From Cytobacillus depressus (GTDB taxonomy: Bacteria; Bacillota; Bacilli; Bacillales; Cytobacillaceae): DNA of 64,000 nucleotides. The notes beneath the pieces were generated by a model, which saw only the letters and a list, made by a program, of their open reading frames with translations, was not told the DNA's origin and did no database searches. Location of the stretch: NCBI RefSeq assembly GCF_008923245.1, contig NZ_WBOS01000009.1:1-64000 (forward strand), written 5' to 3'. The first letter of the stretch is position 1, and each line of letters starts with the position of its first letter. Shown here one piece after another: positions 35,891 through 45,449 of the stretch. The position numbers and the translations under genes are program-made.

Positions 35891-37159
35891 TTAATGATTC
35901 ATTTCCCTGATCAAATTTTCCCTTTTAGAAACATCGACAATTGCTTTAATATCCTGTCCAGAAGGATTTTGGAAAAGTTGAAGACCAAACTCCTGTGCTA
36001 CAGCAAAAAGGTGGTCAAAGATATCAGCCTGGGTTGTTTCGTATACGGTCCATATGACTGTGTTTGTAAATGCATAAATTTCTATCGGTAAGCCATTTTC
36101 AGTAGGTGCCAGCTGTCTTACCATTAATGTCATCTCCTGATTGATTCCAGGATGAGTTTGTAGGTATTTACTGATATACGCCCTAAACACACCGATATTC
36201 GTAAGGGCACGACCATTCACCGGGTTGCTTCGATTTATATCGTGTAATGAATTGAACTCAGCAATCTCATGCTCTCTATCTATAATATAATCGGAAAGAA
36301 AGTGTATCGTTTTAAATCGTTCAATCATCTCATCTGTGCAAAACGAAATACTATTGGTATCGATAAATAAAGCCCTTTTAATACGCCTTCCTCCTGAGGA
36401 TCGCATGCCTCTCCAGTTCGTAAAAGAGTCGGATGTCAAGGCATAGCTTGGAACCATGGTGATCGTTTTATCAAAATTTTGCACCTTAACTGTGTTTAGA
36501 GAGATATCAATAATATCACCATTGGCTCCGTGTTTAGGCATTTCAATCCAGTCACCAACACGAACCATATCATTTGCGGCTAACTGTATCCCTGCAACAA
36601 GTCCTAATAAGGCATCTTTAAAAACCAACAGCAATACAGCAGATAGGGCCCCAATTCCGCTTAGAAGTATAAACGGACTTTTATCTAACAAGTTTGCAAT
36701 AACTATGATGATCCCAACGGTGAAGACAATAATCTTTGACACCTGAATAAACCCTTTAATCGGCTTCTCTTTCGATATTTCATAAGTTTGATAAATATCA
36801 TTGATCGCATCTAATAAGCTATTAATGACCCATAATCCCACAATGATTATATAAGCAATGACACACTTTTCAATCAAATGCTCATAAGACGGAAAAAAGG
36901 ATGAAAAGGAATTAATAATGATCGCTGGAACCAAATGGGATAACTTACGAAACACCTTTCGCTCTATAAGCATATTACCCCAATTGAGTTTGTTTTTTGT
37001 CACGATATGTGTGATTACTCGAATGACGACCCTTTTAGTGATAAAGTTTGCGACAATACAAATAATCGCGATAAAAAGGATATTAATAAAAATTGTAAGA
37101 TACTCGGCTACTGTAGGTTCCAAGTCAAATTTTAAAATAAAATTTTTAATAAATTCCAT
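35891..37159 (-). CDS. MscS-family mechanosensitive channel (YbdG-like)
   Basis: The 422-residue protein has about five membrane segments. The pore-lining helix and beta domain are seen in the stretch from GIGALSAVLLLVFKDALLGL to AANDMVRVGDWIEMPKHGA, followed by SLNTVKVQNFDKTITMVPSY and a long cytoplasmic C-terminus. It is nearest to the YbdG type with large N-terminal membrane part. It opens on membrane tension to release solutes on osmotic downshock. GGAGGAAAC precedes the ATG. A very similar gene enters from the right window edge (63540 on), so this is one of two paralogues. Confidence 0.88.
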   Translation of the reverse strand: MEFIKNFILKFDLEPTVAEYLTIFINILFIAIICIVANFITKRVVIRVITHIVTKNKLNWGNMLIERKVFRKLSHLVPAIIINSFSSFFPSYEHLIEKCVIAYIIIVGLWVINSLLDAINDIYQTYEISKEKPIKGFIQVSKIIVFTVGIIIVIANLLDKSPFILLSGIGALSAVLLLVFKDALLGLVAGIQLAANDMVRVGDWIEMPKHGANGDIIDISLNTVKVQNFDKTITMVPSYALTSDSFTNWRGMRSSGGRRIKRALFIDTNSISFCTDEMIERFKTIHFLSDYIIDREHEIAEFNSLHDINRSNPVNGRALTNIGVFRAYISKYLQTHPGINQEMTLMVRQLAPTENGLPIEIYAFTNTVIWTVYETTQADIFDHLFAVAQEFGLQLFQNPSGQDIKAIVDVSKRENLIREMNH

Positions 37160-37599
37160 CTGTTTCCTCCGATATTTGAATAAAATCCCGGCCTTATGTA
37201 AGAACGCGCATCTGTCATTATATCAGACTATAATAATCTTTCCTTTATTCAACCGATATTTAATTTGAATTTAATGTTTTGGAATATTTACTCAATAGAC
37301 CGAACATCGTGTCACGATCTTCGTGTGAAAGACATTTATTTGTTTCTTTCTTGTTAACTATTTTTATGAATGAATTAGAGGGTTCATGCTAAATAGGAGG
37401 GGGATAAAAAGAATTACAGGATTGGAACCCTTTGGAAAAAGCCTGTTCCCTGTGCAGCAGACTTTTTCTTACTAATGATATAGAAATATGTTCTCTTTTT
37501 TCCGCTAATGTTGTTTTAATGAATGTTTCTAAAAAAGCCTATTTCATGTAATATAAAGTTGATATAGAAGTTAAGAGAATAATGTCTGGGGGGAAAAAG
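37160..37599. other. Divergent intergenic region between mscS and prs paralogue
   Basis: No gene is visible. It carries the promoters for the two divergent genes. The part 37322-37342 is duplicated at 35236-35256 next to the dead prs copy. Confidence 0.4.
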
Positions 37600-38550
37600 G
37601 TGTCCTACTCACTTAAAGAAAATTTCAAACTGTTTACCCTAAATTCGAATCGGCCGTTAGCCGAAGAGATGGCAAAGCTTTTAGGCTGTGAGCTTGGGAA
37701 AAGCTCAGTTACACAATTTAGTGACGGAGAGATTCAAATTCGTATTGAAGAGAGTGTCCGCGGAAGTGAAGTTTTTTTAGTTCAATCGGCTTCAGAGCCT
37801 ACGAATGATCATATCATGGAGCTTCTTATTATGATTGATGCCTTAAAGAGGGCTTCTGCTAAAATGATCAATGTTGTGATGCCTTACTATAGTTATGCTC
37901 GTCAAGATCGAAAAGCTCGGTCTCGTGAGCCAATTACAGCCAGACTCATTGCTGATCTATTGGTTAGGGCTGGAGCAACAAGGATTTTGACGATCGATTT
38001 CCATTCCCCACAAGTTCAAGGCTTTTTTGATATACCTGTTGATCATCTCACCGGTATTCCAATCTTGGCAGACTATATTAAGGAAAAAGCATTAGATGAT
38101 GTTGTCATTGTGGCACCGCATAATGGGGGAGTTGTTAGGGCACGAAAAATGGCGAATTTATTGAATGTGCCACTTGCTCTTATTGATCGCCGGCGTCCGG
38201 AACATAATGAAACAGAAATTATGCACATTATTGGAAATACCGAGGGAAAAAACGCAATTATTATCGATGATTTAATCGACACAGCCAGAACCATTACAAC
38301 GGGTGCCCAAGCTTTAATAGAGAATGGGGCAAAAGCGGTGTACGTATGCTGCACCCACGCTGTTCTATCAGGTACTGCTATTGAGCGAATCGAGTCTTCA
38401 TCTATTAAAGAATTAGTTGTTACGAATACTATTAAGCTGGATGAAGAAAAATGCATAGATAAAATTACTTTACTATCTGTTGCTCCATTACTTGTAGAAG
38501 CCATTGATCGCATTCACAATGAAAAGGCTGTAAGCCCATTATTTGAATAA
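37600..38550 (+). CDS. prs: Ribose-phosphate pyrophosphokinase, second-copy type
   Basis: The protein (316 aa from GTG 37600, or 322 aa from ATG 37582) makes PRPP from ribose-5-phosphate and ATP. The family segments are present: [40 protein letters not shown] for [17 protein letters not shown], and the PRPP loop [16 protein letters not shown]. Compared with the usual Bacillus Prs, the loop has [11 protein letters not shown] instead of DDIIDTAGTIT and [10 protein letters not shown] instead of KRRPRPNVAE, so it is likely a diverged paralogue of a housekeeping gene elsewhere. GGGGGGAAAAAG just before the GTG favours that start. It is monocistronic with a strong terminator. Confidence 0.88.
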   Translation: MSYSLKENFKLFTLNSNRPLAEEMAKLLGCELGKSSVTQFSDGEIQIRIEESVRGSEVFLVQSASEPTNDHIMELLIMIDALKRASAKMINVVMPYYSYARQDRKARSREPITARLIADLLVRAGATRILTIDFHSPQVQGFFDIPVDHLTGIPILADYIKEKALDDVVIVAPHNGGVVRARKMANLLNVPLALIDRRRPEHNETEIMHIIGNTEGKNAIIIDDLIDTARTITTGAQALIENGAKAVYVCCTHAVLSGTAIERIESSSIKELVVTNTIKLDEEKCIDKITLLSVAPLLVEAIDRIHNEKAVSPLFE

Positions 38551-38653
38551 AGTAGCTTAATGGAAATTTGGATAGAAGGGGAGCTGTACAGTTTTGAAAG
38601 ACGTTCCCTTTTGTATCACCAACTGTAAAATAGCATACCAATTAATAAAAGAG

Positions 38654-38700
38654 AAAGCATGTATCATTCACACATGGAATGATACATGCTTTTTCTTTTT
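38654..38700 (+). terminator. Strong terminator after the prs paralogue
   Basis: AAAGCATGTATCATTC (38654-38669) pairs perfectly with GAATGATACATGCTTT (38677-38692), followed by TTCTTTTT. Apart from this hairpin, the 355-base gap up to 38905 shows only AT-rich promoter-like sequence. Confidence 0.92.
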
Positions 38701-38905
38701 GCTTTTATTAAAATGGATTTTTGATAGATTCATTTGTGTTTTAAATGACAATTCTTATGATAGTTAATGATTACTTGAATAAGGAAAATGACTCTCAGAA
38801 GTTTACATTCATATGACCAAGTATAGCAAACTTTAAATTACAGGAAAATTAATGATAATTTGGAATATGCTAAAGTAAAAAGTATTCTCAGGGAGAGTAA
38901 TAGAT

Positions 38906-39916
38906 ATGTTTGTAATCAGTGATAATACCTTACGATTAATTAAAAAGGCTTGTAAAGGAAGAAAAAATATCAAGTTAACTGTTGGTTATTTAACGGGGGA
39001 TGACTCTGTAATAAAAATTTATAATGCAAATGGAGAACTTGATTCATATAAAGAATATTATTATGAAATCGGCTCTATAACCAAGACCTTTACTACATCC
39101 TTATTATCGAAATATGTATCCGAAAACAAAATGTCATTAAACGATTCAATACAAAAATATTTTGAGGAACTTGGGGCAGAGCAGTATTATCCTACAATAC
39201 TCCGTCTTGCTACTCACGCTTCTGGATATTCAGAAATACTGCCATTAAATAAACGGGAATATTTCAGGTTACTTTTAGGATTAATAAGTGGCAGTGGTGA
39301 TATGAATAAGAATAATCCGTTAAATATGGATTTTAACAAAATGAAAATGTTAACTGAGAGAAACAAATTGAGAGACGAAGATTATTCATGGAAATATTCA
39401 AATTTTGGTATATCACTTATCGGCTACGGGTTGGGGAGTGTATCAGGCAAAGGATATTGGGACACGATGAATGAATTTCTACAAAATGAACTTGGATTGA
39501 GAAATACATATTTAGGAACATCAAACAATAATTTACGTGGTTTTGACAAAAAAAATAATGATTGCGGAAACTGGAAATGGAATCAAAATAACCTTATATC
39601 ACCTGCGGGGGCAATAAGTTCAACGGCTGAGGATCTGCTTAAATATGCAAAAATGAATATTGACGAAGATAAACCGTATTTGTCTCAATGTCATAAAAAA
39701 CATGGAAATGGAAAAAAGAAGTATGACATGGGTCTTGGATGGTGGCTTTTAAAGAAAAATAATCATGTAAGTTGGCATTGCGGTGGAACAGGATGTTTTA
39801 GTTCTTTTTTAGGTATTGATAAAGAAAAAAAAGTCGCCGCTGTAGTTTTAGCTAATTATAGATTAGGTATAAATGACGATCAAAATATAGGACTTTCATT
39901 ATTAGAAAGTTTGTGA
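38906..39916 (+). CDS. Serine hydrolase, beta-lactamase/penicillin-binding-protein fold
   Basis: The 336-residue protein carries the class C-type motifs: SxxK as EIGSITKTF (Ser57, Lys60), YxN as KYSNFGISL, and HCGGTGCFSS in place of the usual HxG/KTG. No signal peptide or membrane segment is seen, so it would act in the cytoplasm or be exported by another route. Members include esterases, D-aminopeptidases and resistance-type hydrolases; the substrate is unknown. GGGAGAG lies about 10 bases upstream of the ATG. It is a single-gene unit with its own terminator. Confidence 0.85.
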   Translation: MFVISDNTLRLIKKACKGRKNIKLTVGYLTGDDSVIKIYNANGELDSYKEYYYEIGSITKTFTTSLLSKYVSENKMSLNDSIQKYFEELGAEQYYPTILRLATHASGYSEILPLNKREYFRLLLGLISGSGDMNKNNPLNMDFNKMKMLTERNKLRDEDYSWKYSNFGISLIGYGLGSVSGKGYWDTMNEFLQNELGLRNTYLGTSNNNLRGFDKKNNDCGNWKWNQNNLISPAGAISSTAEDLLKYAKMNIDEDKPYLSQCHKKHGNGKKKYDMGLGWWLLKKNNHVSWHCGGTGCFSSFLGIDKEKKVAAVVLANYRLGINDDQNIGLSLLESL

Positions 39917-39990
39917 AAATCAAACAGTGAATAAGAGTTTCCAACATATCAATAATTTATGGGTGAACTCTAATGGTTTTCTTAATACAC

Positions 39991-40023
39991 AAAAGGACTT
40001 CAGAAAAATTTGAAGTCCTTTTG
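39991..40023. terminator. Bidirectional terminator between the convergent hydrolase and SDR genes
   Basis: AAAAGGACTTCA (39991-40002) pairs with TGAAGTCCTTTT (40011-40022); A and T runs on the outer sides allow use from both strands. Confidence 0.85.
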
Positions 40024-40068
40024 TCAGAAATTTATTTATCAACATTAAAGATTAACAGAGCCTGACAA

Positions 40069-40785
40069 TTAAGGATTAGTCGTCCATAATCCTGCAGTTT
40101 TCACAAAGACTCTCGGATTCAGCTTTAATCCGGCAACAATAAGTTCCGCCAAATCTTCTGGCTGCATAACATTTTCCGTATTCTCTTGGATTAGTTTGTT
40201 TTCAATCGCTAAATCCGTGGCAACTGTACTAGGTGTTAATGCAGTCACCCGAATATTATGCTTTCTCACTTCTAGCATTAGTGATTCAGTAAGTCCTAAT
40301 ACTGCGAATTTGGATGCACTATATGCACTTGTAACTGGCGCGCCTTTTAGGCCGGCAGTTGAGGCAATATTTACGATATCACCTGATTTTCTCTCAATCA
40401 TTTCCGGTAATACGGCTCTTGTTACATTGTATACACCCATTAAATTAACCTGAATAATGTTTTCCCATTCCTCAGGTGTTAAGTCAAGAAACCCGCCAAA
40501 CTTGGCTACTCCAGCATTGTTGATCAGAATATCGATCGGTCCTAGGTCAGATTTAATGTGTTCAACAGCGTGTTGAACGGATTCAAGGTCAGCAACATTT
40601 GCTGCAGCTCCTGAAACTATTACATCATATTGTTCCAGTTCTGCACTTACCTTTTCAAGATTTGACATGTTTAATCCAATTAATCCTATATTTACGCCTT
40701 CTTTTGCTAATTCAATAGCCGCAGCACGGCCAATCCCTCTGCCAGCTCCAGTAATTAGGGCAGTTTTTCCACTTAATGAAATCAT
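40069..40785 (-). CDS. Short-chain dehydrogenase/reductase (FabG-like 3-oxoacyl reductase)
   Basis: The 238-residue protein has the NAD(P) motif TGAGRGIG (12-19), NNAG (89-92), catalytic Ser142 and the pair Tyr155/Lys159 in SAYSASK. The length and wording fit FabG-like reductases acting on 3-oxoacyl or other keto groups. It is a single gene with GAGGAGG upstream, so it is not part of the fatty-acid operon and its real substrate may differ. Confidence 0.88.
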   Translation of the reverse strand: MISLSGKTALITGAGRGIGRAAAIELAKEGVNIGLIGLNMSNLEKVSAELEQYDVIVSGAAANVADLESVQHAVEHIKSDLGPIDILINNAGVAKFGGFLDLTPEEWENIIQVNLMGVYNVTRAVLPEMIERKSGDIVNIASTAGLKGAPVTSAYSASKFAVLGLTESLMLEVRKHNIRVTALTPSTVATDLAIENKLIQENTENVMQPEDLAELIVAGLKLNPRVFVKTAGLWTTNP

Positions 40786-41001
40786 ATAATCCTCCTCAAA
40801 AAAATTGTTATTGAAATAATGGTTTTCTAAATAGTGTACGACTCCTCTTGATTATTATAGCTATAAGGATTACTGATTTCCAATCATAGGCAATATTTTA
40901 GGTTTGGTAGGCAAGGGGACGGATCTTTTGCTTCCTTTTAGGAAGTGGAAGAATCATCCCCGTGCTTCTTCACCGATTTTTATATTATATTATATTAATG
41001 A

Positions 41002-42708
41002 TCACTCAACTGTTAGGGCTTTATATAATAGTCTAAAAATTTTTAATGCCAATTGAATTTGTAATAATTCCTCTGAATTCTTTAAATTAGTATTTAAAAT
41101 ATCCTTGATTTTTTCAATCCTATAAATAAGTGTATTTCTATGTAAGAACATCGCTTTAGCTGTTTCGCTAATATTAAGATTATTAATAAAGTAGTTTTCC
41201 AATGTAACAATATAATTTGTTTTGTGTAATCGGTCGTGCTCATAGATTTTTCCAAGATGTTTCATGAAAAAGTCTTCTAATTCGATGTCTTTGATATTTG
41301 AATCCAATAAGTGATAGATAGAGTGTTCTTCAAAATGAGATATTCCTTCTTTTTGATCAAACCTTTCCATGAGCCTAACGGATTCAATTGCTTCTGTAAA
41401 GCTTTTATGAACCGAGTGAATAGTATCATATTGTCTGCCAATTCCAATTAATAACGAATTATTATCTATTTCTGAACTGAGTAAATTGTAAATAACATTA
41501 GCAAATTGTTTCGCATCAGAAATTGATATTGGTATTCTATTTTTATATTGTCCAATCAATAGAATGATTCGGTTGTTTCGATGAAAGCAGGTCACTTCTC
41601 CATTTGCTTTAATCGAAATACTATATATTAAATCCACACATTTTTTCACCATGTTTTCCAAACTTTTCTTACTAGCTACGATGTCTTCATAGAAATCAAT
41701 TTCATCATATTCAATATTAACAACCATACAGTGATACTTATAGGTTGTATTTAACCCATGTAACTCACACAAGGTTTGAATCGTGTCACTTGAAGTAATT
41801 TTTCCTGTCAGCAAATCATCATAGAAGTCTTGGCGAATTCTTAATTTCACTTCCTCAATTTCCTTCGCTTTAATCCTTTCAAGGGCCATAATCGTTGCAG
41901 CTTGTTGCAAAACTATATAATCAAATTCTGTCAGCTCACGAACTGTTTGCCAAACGACGATATATCCGTAAATATCATTCGCAACGGCAACCGGAAGAAT
42001 GCGGCATTTAATTTTTAATTCTTCTAAATAAAAGATACGTTTAATTGATTTCTTCATTTTACTAATATTTTTTGGCATTGAATCAAGAAACTCTTTAGGA
42101 AAAGCCTGCCTACCTTTGGCTAGGTCAAGACAGTATTCTAGAAGAACATTATTATCTTTATGTTCAGAGTAATGAAGTAAGCTCCAATCCTTGTCTAAAA
42201 ATAAGATTGGGTTACTTATTGTTTCAGATAACATCGATGAAATGCTATTAATCCCTCCGCCATCAAGTGCAATTCTAAACATTGTATTATGGAAATCTAA
42301 TGCTTTTCTATTCAATAAATCGTATCTTCCAGATACTTTTTCATTAATAATAGAGATCACTTGAGACAATGTATATTCAAATGGCAATTCTAAAAGCGGT
42401 AGCCCGTATTTATTCGCCTGGTCAATCATGTTTTGCGGAATCTTGTCAAAATATCGTTTAACTTTAATACATAAACCGGAACAATTAATTTCCGAAAGCT
42501 CCATTATTATTTTATTTTGAAGTTCCTCATTATCCTTGAAGATATAACCTGTTGATAAAAGAAGTTCATTGGTCGATAACCAGTCGAATTTATCAGGATT
42601 CTCCATTATGTTTACTAAGGATATTTCTTTATTCATTCCTTTCTCTCCAGCAACGAGCTTTATCCCATCAATCGCTTTTATATCAAATAAGTCTTTTATT
42701 GTTAACAA
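41002..42708 (-). CDS. PucR-family transcriptional activator
   Basis: The protein (568 aa from TTG 42708) has an N-terminal PucR purine-catabolism domain (LTIKDLFDIKAIDGIKLVAG, then WLSTNELLLSTGYIF), a central CdaR/GGDEF-like region (about 280-430) and a C-terminal PucR helix-turn-helix: NLNISETAKAMFLHRNTLIY. In Bacillus subtilis PucR senses allantoin-type signals and controls purine breakdown. GGAGTGAGG precedes the TTG; the frame extends to 42795 without a better site. It is divergent from the DUF2877-FdrA-DUF1116 operon and presumably activates it. Confidence 0.88.
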   Translation of the reverse strand: MLTIKDLFDIKAIDGIKLVAGEKGMNKEISLVNIMENPDKFDWLSTNELLLSTGYIFKDNEELQNKIIMELSEINCSGLCIKVKRYFDKIPQNMIDQANKYGLPLLELPFEYTLSQVISIINEKVSGRYDLLNRKALDFHNTMFRIALDGGGINSISSMLSETISNPILFLDKDWSLLHYSEHKDNNVLLEYCLDLAKGRQAFPKEFLDSMPKNISKMKKSIKRIFYLEELKIKCRILPVAVANDIYGYIVVWQTVRELTEFDYIVLQQAATIMALERIKAKEIEEVKLRIRQDFYDDLLTGKITSSDTIQTLCELHGLNTTYKYHCMVVNIEYDEIDFYEDIVASKKSLENMVKKCVDLIYSISIKANGEVTCFHRNNRIILLIGQYKNRIPISISDAKQFANVIYNLLSSEIDNNSLLIGIGRQYDTIHSVHKSFTEAIESVRLMERFDQKEGISHFEEHSIYHLLDSNIKDIELEDFFMKHLGKIYEHDRLHKTNYIVTLENYFINNLNISETAKAMFLHRNTLIYRIEKIKDILNTNLKNSEELLQIQLALKIFRLLYKALTVE

Positions 42709-42863
42709 ATGCCTCACTCCATGGTCATAATTTGAACACAAATAATTGGGCAACATGCCTAATTGAACCGGAAACTTTTTGGACTCGGAAACCAATGACG
42801 GTTACGTACATGTAACATAGAATGAAATATGTAAAGGATACACCTTCGTTATAAATGTATTAA

Positions 42864-42876
42864 AAAACCAAGGATA
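42864..42876 (-). promoter_or_regulatory. Candidate PucR box upstream of the AllH/AllF/AllG-like operon
   Basis: The 13 bases AAAACCAAGGATA match 11 of 13 positions of the reverse complement of the published Bacillus subtilis PucR box (WWWCNTTGGTTAA). It lies in the divergent region between pucR and its likely target, 152 bases before the target start. Confidence 0.4.
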
Positions 42877-43027
42877 ATGCAATCTTCAGTAGTTAGAAAC
42901 AACCGCATACATTCATACAGCTTAGAAAAGGTAAGGGAGGTTTTTAATCTATTAACAGTGTTAATATAAAAAATAAATTCTTCAATTTATACGTATTGCC
43001 TAAATAGCTTTAAAAGAGGTGGCTACA

Positions 43028-43903
43028 TTGAGACAGGCAATATCTGGTGATGTTGAGTTTATTAAACGGATTGAAAAGTTGAAGTTTCGTGGTTGGGTTC
43101 ATAGCCATTTTGAAAGAACAATTAATATTCACTGTAAAGATCATGGTGAATTATACACAATCGCATACGACGGAATGGATAATGGTCCCAATACACTAGT
43201 CATTGATATCACTAGTTTTAAAGACTTAAATATTGCAGTGAATGAAAATGTTTATGTGAAAAATAAAGTACTTAACATCGAAAATAAATTGGAAATAGCT
43301 ACAGAAGGTTCTAAAAAATGGAACTGTAGCTTACCTCAGTATCCTTTAAATGATGAAGTATTGAAAAGCAATTTAGTTTGTATGAAGCAATACATAGATA
43401 GCCATGGAAAATGTGGCGGAATGAAGCGAAATGAATCAACGAAGAACATTTTTGAAGAAGAGACATCGAAAATGTTAGCTGAAAGATCTGAATCTCTAAT
43501 TAGTGAAATTTCAAATAATAACGTTGCAAATGCACTAAAGTCTGCATCCGGTTTAATAGGACTTGGTCCTGGACTAACCCCGTCTGGTGACGATTTTTTA
43601 GTAGGATTGATCACAGCTTTTCAGGTCAAGAAAAGCGATTCCTATCAAGAGTTTACAGAACGATTTGTACAACTCGCACAACCATTAACAAATGAAATTA
43701 GTTATGCTGCCATGAAACAAGCTTCTATTGGTAGGGTGAGAGAGTCACTAGTTCATTTAGTCAATTCCTTAATAACTGGTAATAAAGAAGAGTTAATTCT
43801 CTCTTTAAATAATGTATTGAACATAGGATCTTCATCTGGAACTGACATCGCATTGGGACTTGTCAGTGGGATGGAAATGAATATAAAAGTTGGAGGTAAA
43901 TGA
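43028..43903 (+). CDS. DUF2877 protein, AllH-like subunit of oxamate carbamoyltransferase
   Basis: The protein (291 aa from TTG 43028) belongs to DUF2877; LIGLGPGLTPSGDDFLVGLI is the clear family signature. In E. coli the DUF2877 protein YlbF (AllH) is one of three proteins needed for oxamate carbamoyltransferase activity in allantoin breakdown, together with FdrA (AllF) and YlbE (AllG), whose homologues follow here in the same operon. AGAGGTGG lies 6 bases before the TTG; a GTG at 43019 overlaps that site. The last 4 bases overlap the FdrA start. Confidence 0.82.
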   Translation: MRQAISGDVEFIKRIEKLKFRGWVHSHFERTINIHCKDHGELYTIAYDGMDNGPNTLVIDITSFKDLNIAVNENVYVKNKVLNIENKLEIATEGSKKWNCSLPQYPLNDEVLKSNLVCMKQYIDSHGKCGGMKRNESTKNIFEEETSKMLAERSESLISEISNNNVANALKSASGLIGLGPGLTPSGDDFLVGLITAFQVKKSDSYQEFTERFVQLAQPLTNEISYAAMKQASIGRVRESLVHLVNSLITGNKEELILSLNNVLNIGSSSGTDIALGLVSGMEMNIKVGGK

Positions 43904-45447
43904 TGACTACTAAAGTTTTGATTAAGAAAAACACTTATTTTGATTCAGTATCATTAATGTCAATTTCAACAAGAGCTAACCAAATCGAAGGTGTTCAGCA
44001 AGCCATGGTTGGTATGGGAACGGAAATGAATAAAGAAGTAATCCGAAATGTAGGTTTAGGTACACCCGAGCTTGACGAAGCGCAAATCGGCGATTTAATG
44101 ATTGTTGTAAAAGCGGAAACGGAGGAACTTTGTAAAGAAGCATTCGAGAGAATTGAAGACTTATTCAATAAAAAAGACACTGCAAAAGAAAAAACGGAGA
44201 TGAAATATGCAACGATTGATTCAGCAGTAAAAGGTATTCCTGAAGCAAACCTTGCTGTCATTTCAGTAAACGGAACCTTTGCAGCTAGAGAAGCAAGAAA
44301 AGCGCTCGAGAATAACTTACATGTAATGCTCTTCAGCGACAATGTAAGTGTTGAAGATGAGATTGCATTAAAGCAGTTAGCTCATGATAAAGGATTATTG
44401 ATGATGGGTCCCGATTGTGGAACGGCGATTATTGGCAATGTGGGATTGTGTTTTGCAAATAAAGTAAGAAAAGGTGAAATTGGCATTGTTGCAGCTTCTG
44501 GAACGGGCAGTCAGGAGATAAGCGTTCGAATTCACGAGTTTGGGGGCGGAATTACTCAACTCATTGGAACGGGCGGTAGAGACTTAAGTGAGGAAGTCGG
44601 CGGAATAATGATGCTGGATGGAATGAGAGCGCTTGCAGAGGATGAAGAAACAAAGGTGATTGTACTTGTTTCTAAACCACCAGCCAAGAGTGTAGAGGAA
44701 AAAATACTTGCAGAAATAAAAAATTGTACGAAACCAGTAGTCGTTTACTTTATCGGAGGTGATGAAGAAGCGGTAGCTCAAGCTGGGGGACATTTTGCAA
44801 AAAGGTCAAAGGAAGCGGCACTAAAGGCTGTTCTTTTAGCAGGTGCTGATGAAAGCAAAATTAACAAACGTGCACTAAATCTTCCTTTAATCGACGAAGT
44901 TCGAGCAAAATTAACTCCTGAACAAAAATATATTCGCGGGTTATTCTGTGGTGGAACACTTTGTGACGAAGCCATGTATGCTGCTATGGAAAAATTCGAC
45001 AATGTATATAGTAACATTCATCAAGATCCAAACTTCAAGTTAAAGAATAACAATAGTAGTCAAGCACATACATTTATTGATTTTGGCGATGATGATTTTA
45101 CAAACGGTAAGCCACATCCAATGATTGATCCGTCTTCACGTATTGAACGGTTTTTACAAGAGGCGAAGGATCCCTCGGTCGGTGTAATTGTTATGGACTT
45201 CATCTTAGGTTATGGCTCTCATAAAGACCCGGTTGGAGTTATGCTTCCGGCAATCAAAGAAGCGAAACAATTAGCAGCAAAGGAAGGAAGACACTTAGAA
45301 ATTTTAGGATATGTTCTTGGCACAGATATGGATGAGCCTAATATTGAAGAGCAAGTCGAAAAGTTACTATCTGTCGGAGTAACACATGCAAGCAGCAGCA
45401 CAAACGCAGGGCTATTAGCAAGAGAATTTGTTGTGAAAGGGGTATAA
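43900..45447 (+). CDS. fdrA: FdrA/AllF-like acyl-CoA synthetase-fold protein
   Basis: The 515-residue protein has two succinyl-CoA synthetase-like Rossmann parts. LMMGPDCGTAIIGNVGLCFA and GIVAASGTGSQEISVRIHE in the first half, and GVIVMDFILGYGSHKDPVGV in the second, match FdrA, which was once linked to FtsH regulation and is now assigned as AllF of oxamate carbamoyltransferase. It likely works with its operon partners to exchange a carbamoyl group between phosphate and an oxalurate-type compound. It overlaps the preceding gene by 4 bases and precedes the DUF1116 gene by 2. No carbamate kinase is next to it. Confidence 0.87.
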   Translation: MMTTKVLIKKNTYFDSVSLMSISTRANQIEGVQQAMVGMGTEMNKEVIRNVGLGTPELDEAQIGDLMIVVKAETEELCKEAFERIEDLFNKKDTAKEKTEMKYATIDSAVKGIPEANLAVISVNGTFAAREARKALENNLHVMLFSDNVSVEDEIALKQLAHDKGLLMMGPDCGTAIIGNVGLCFANKVRKGEIGIVAASGTGSQEISVRIHEFGGGITQLIGTGGRDLSEEVGGIMMLDGMRALAEDEETKVIVLVSKPPAKSVEEKILAEIKNCTKPVVVYFIGGDEEAVAQAGGHFAKRSKEAALKAVLLAGADESKINKRALNLPLIDEVRAKLTPEQKYIRGLFCGGTLCDEAMYAAMEKFDNVYSNIHQDPNFKLKNNNSSQAHTFIDFGDDDFTNGKPHPMIDPSSRIERFLQEAKDPSVGVIVMDFILGYGSHKDPVGVMLPAIKEAKQLAAKEGRHLEILGYVLGTDMDEPNIEEQVEKLLSVGVTHASSSTNAGLLAREFVVKGV

Positions 45448-45449
45448 GG

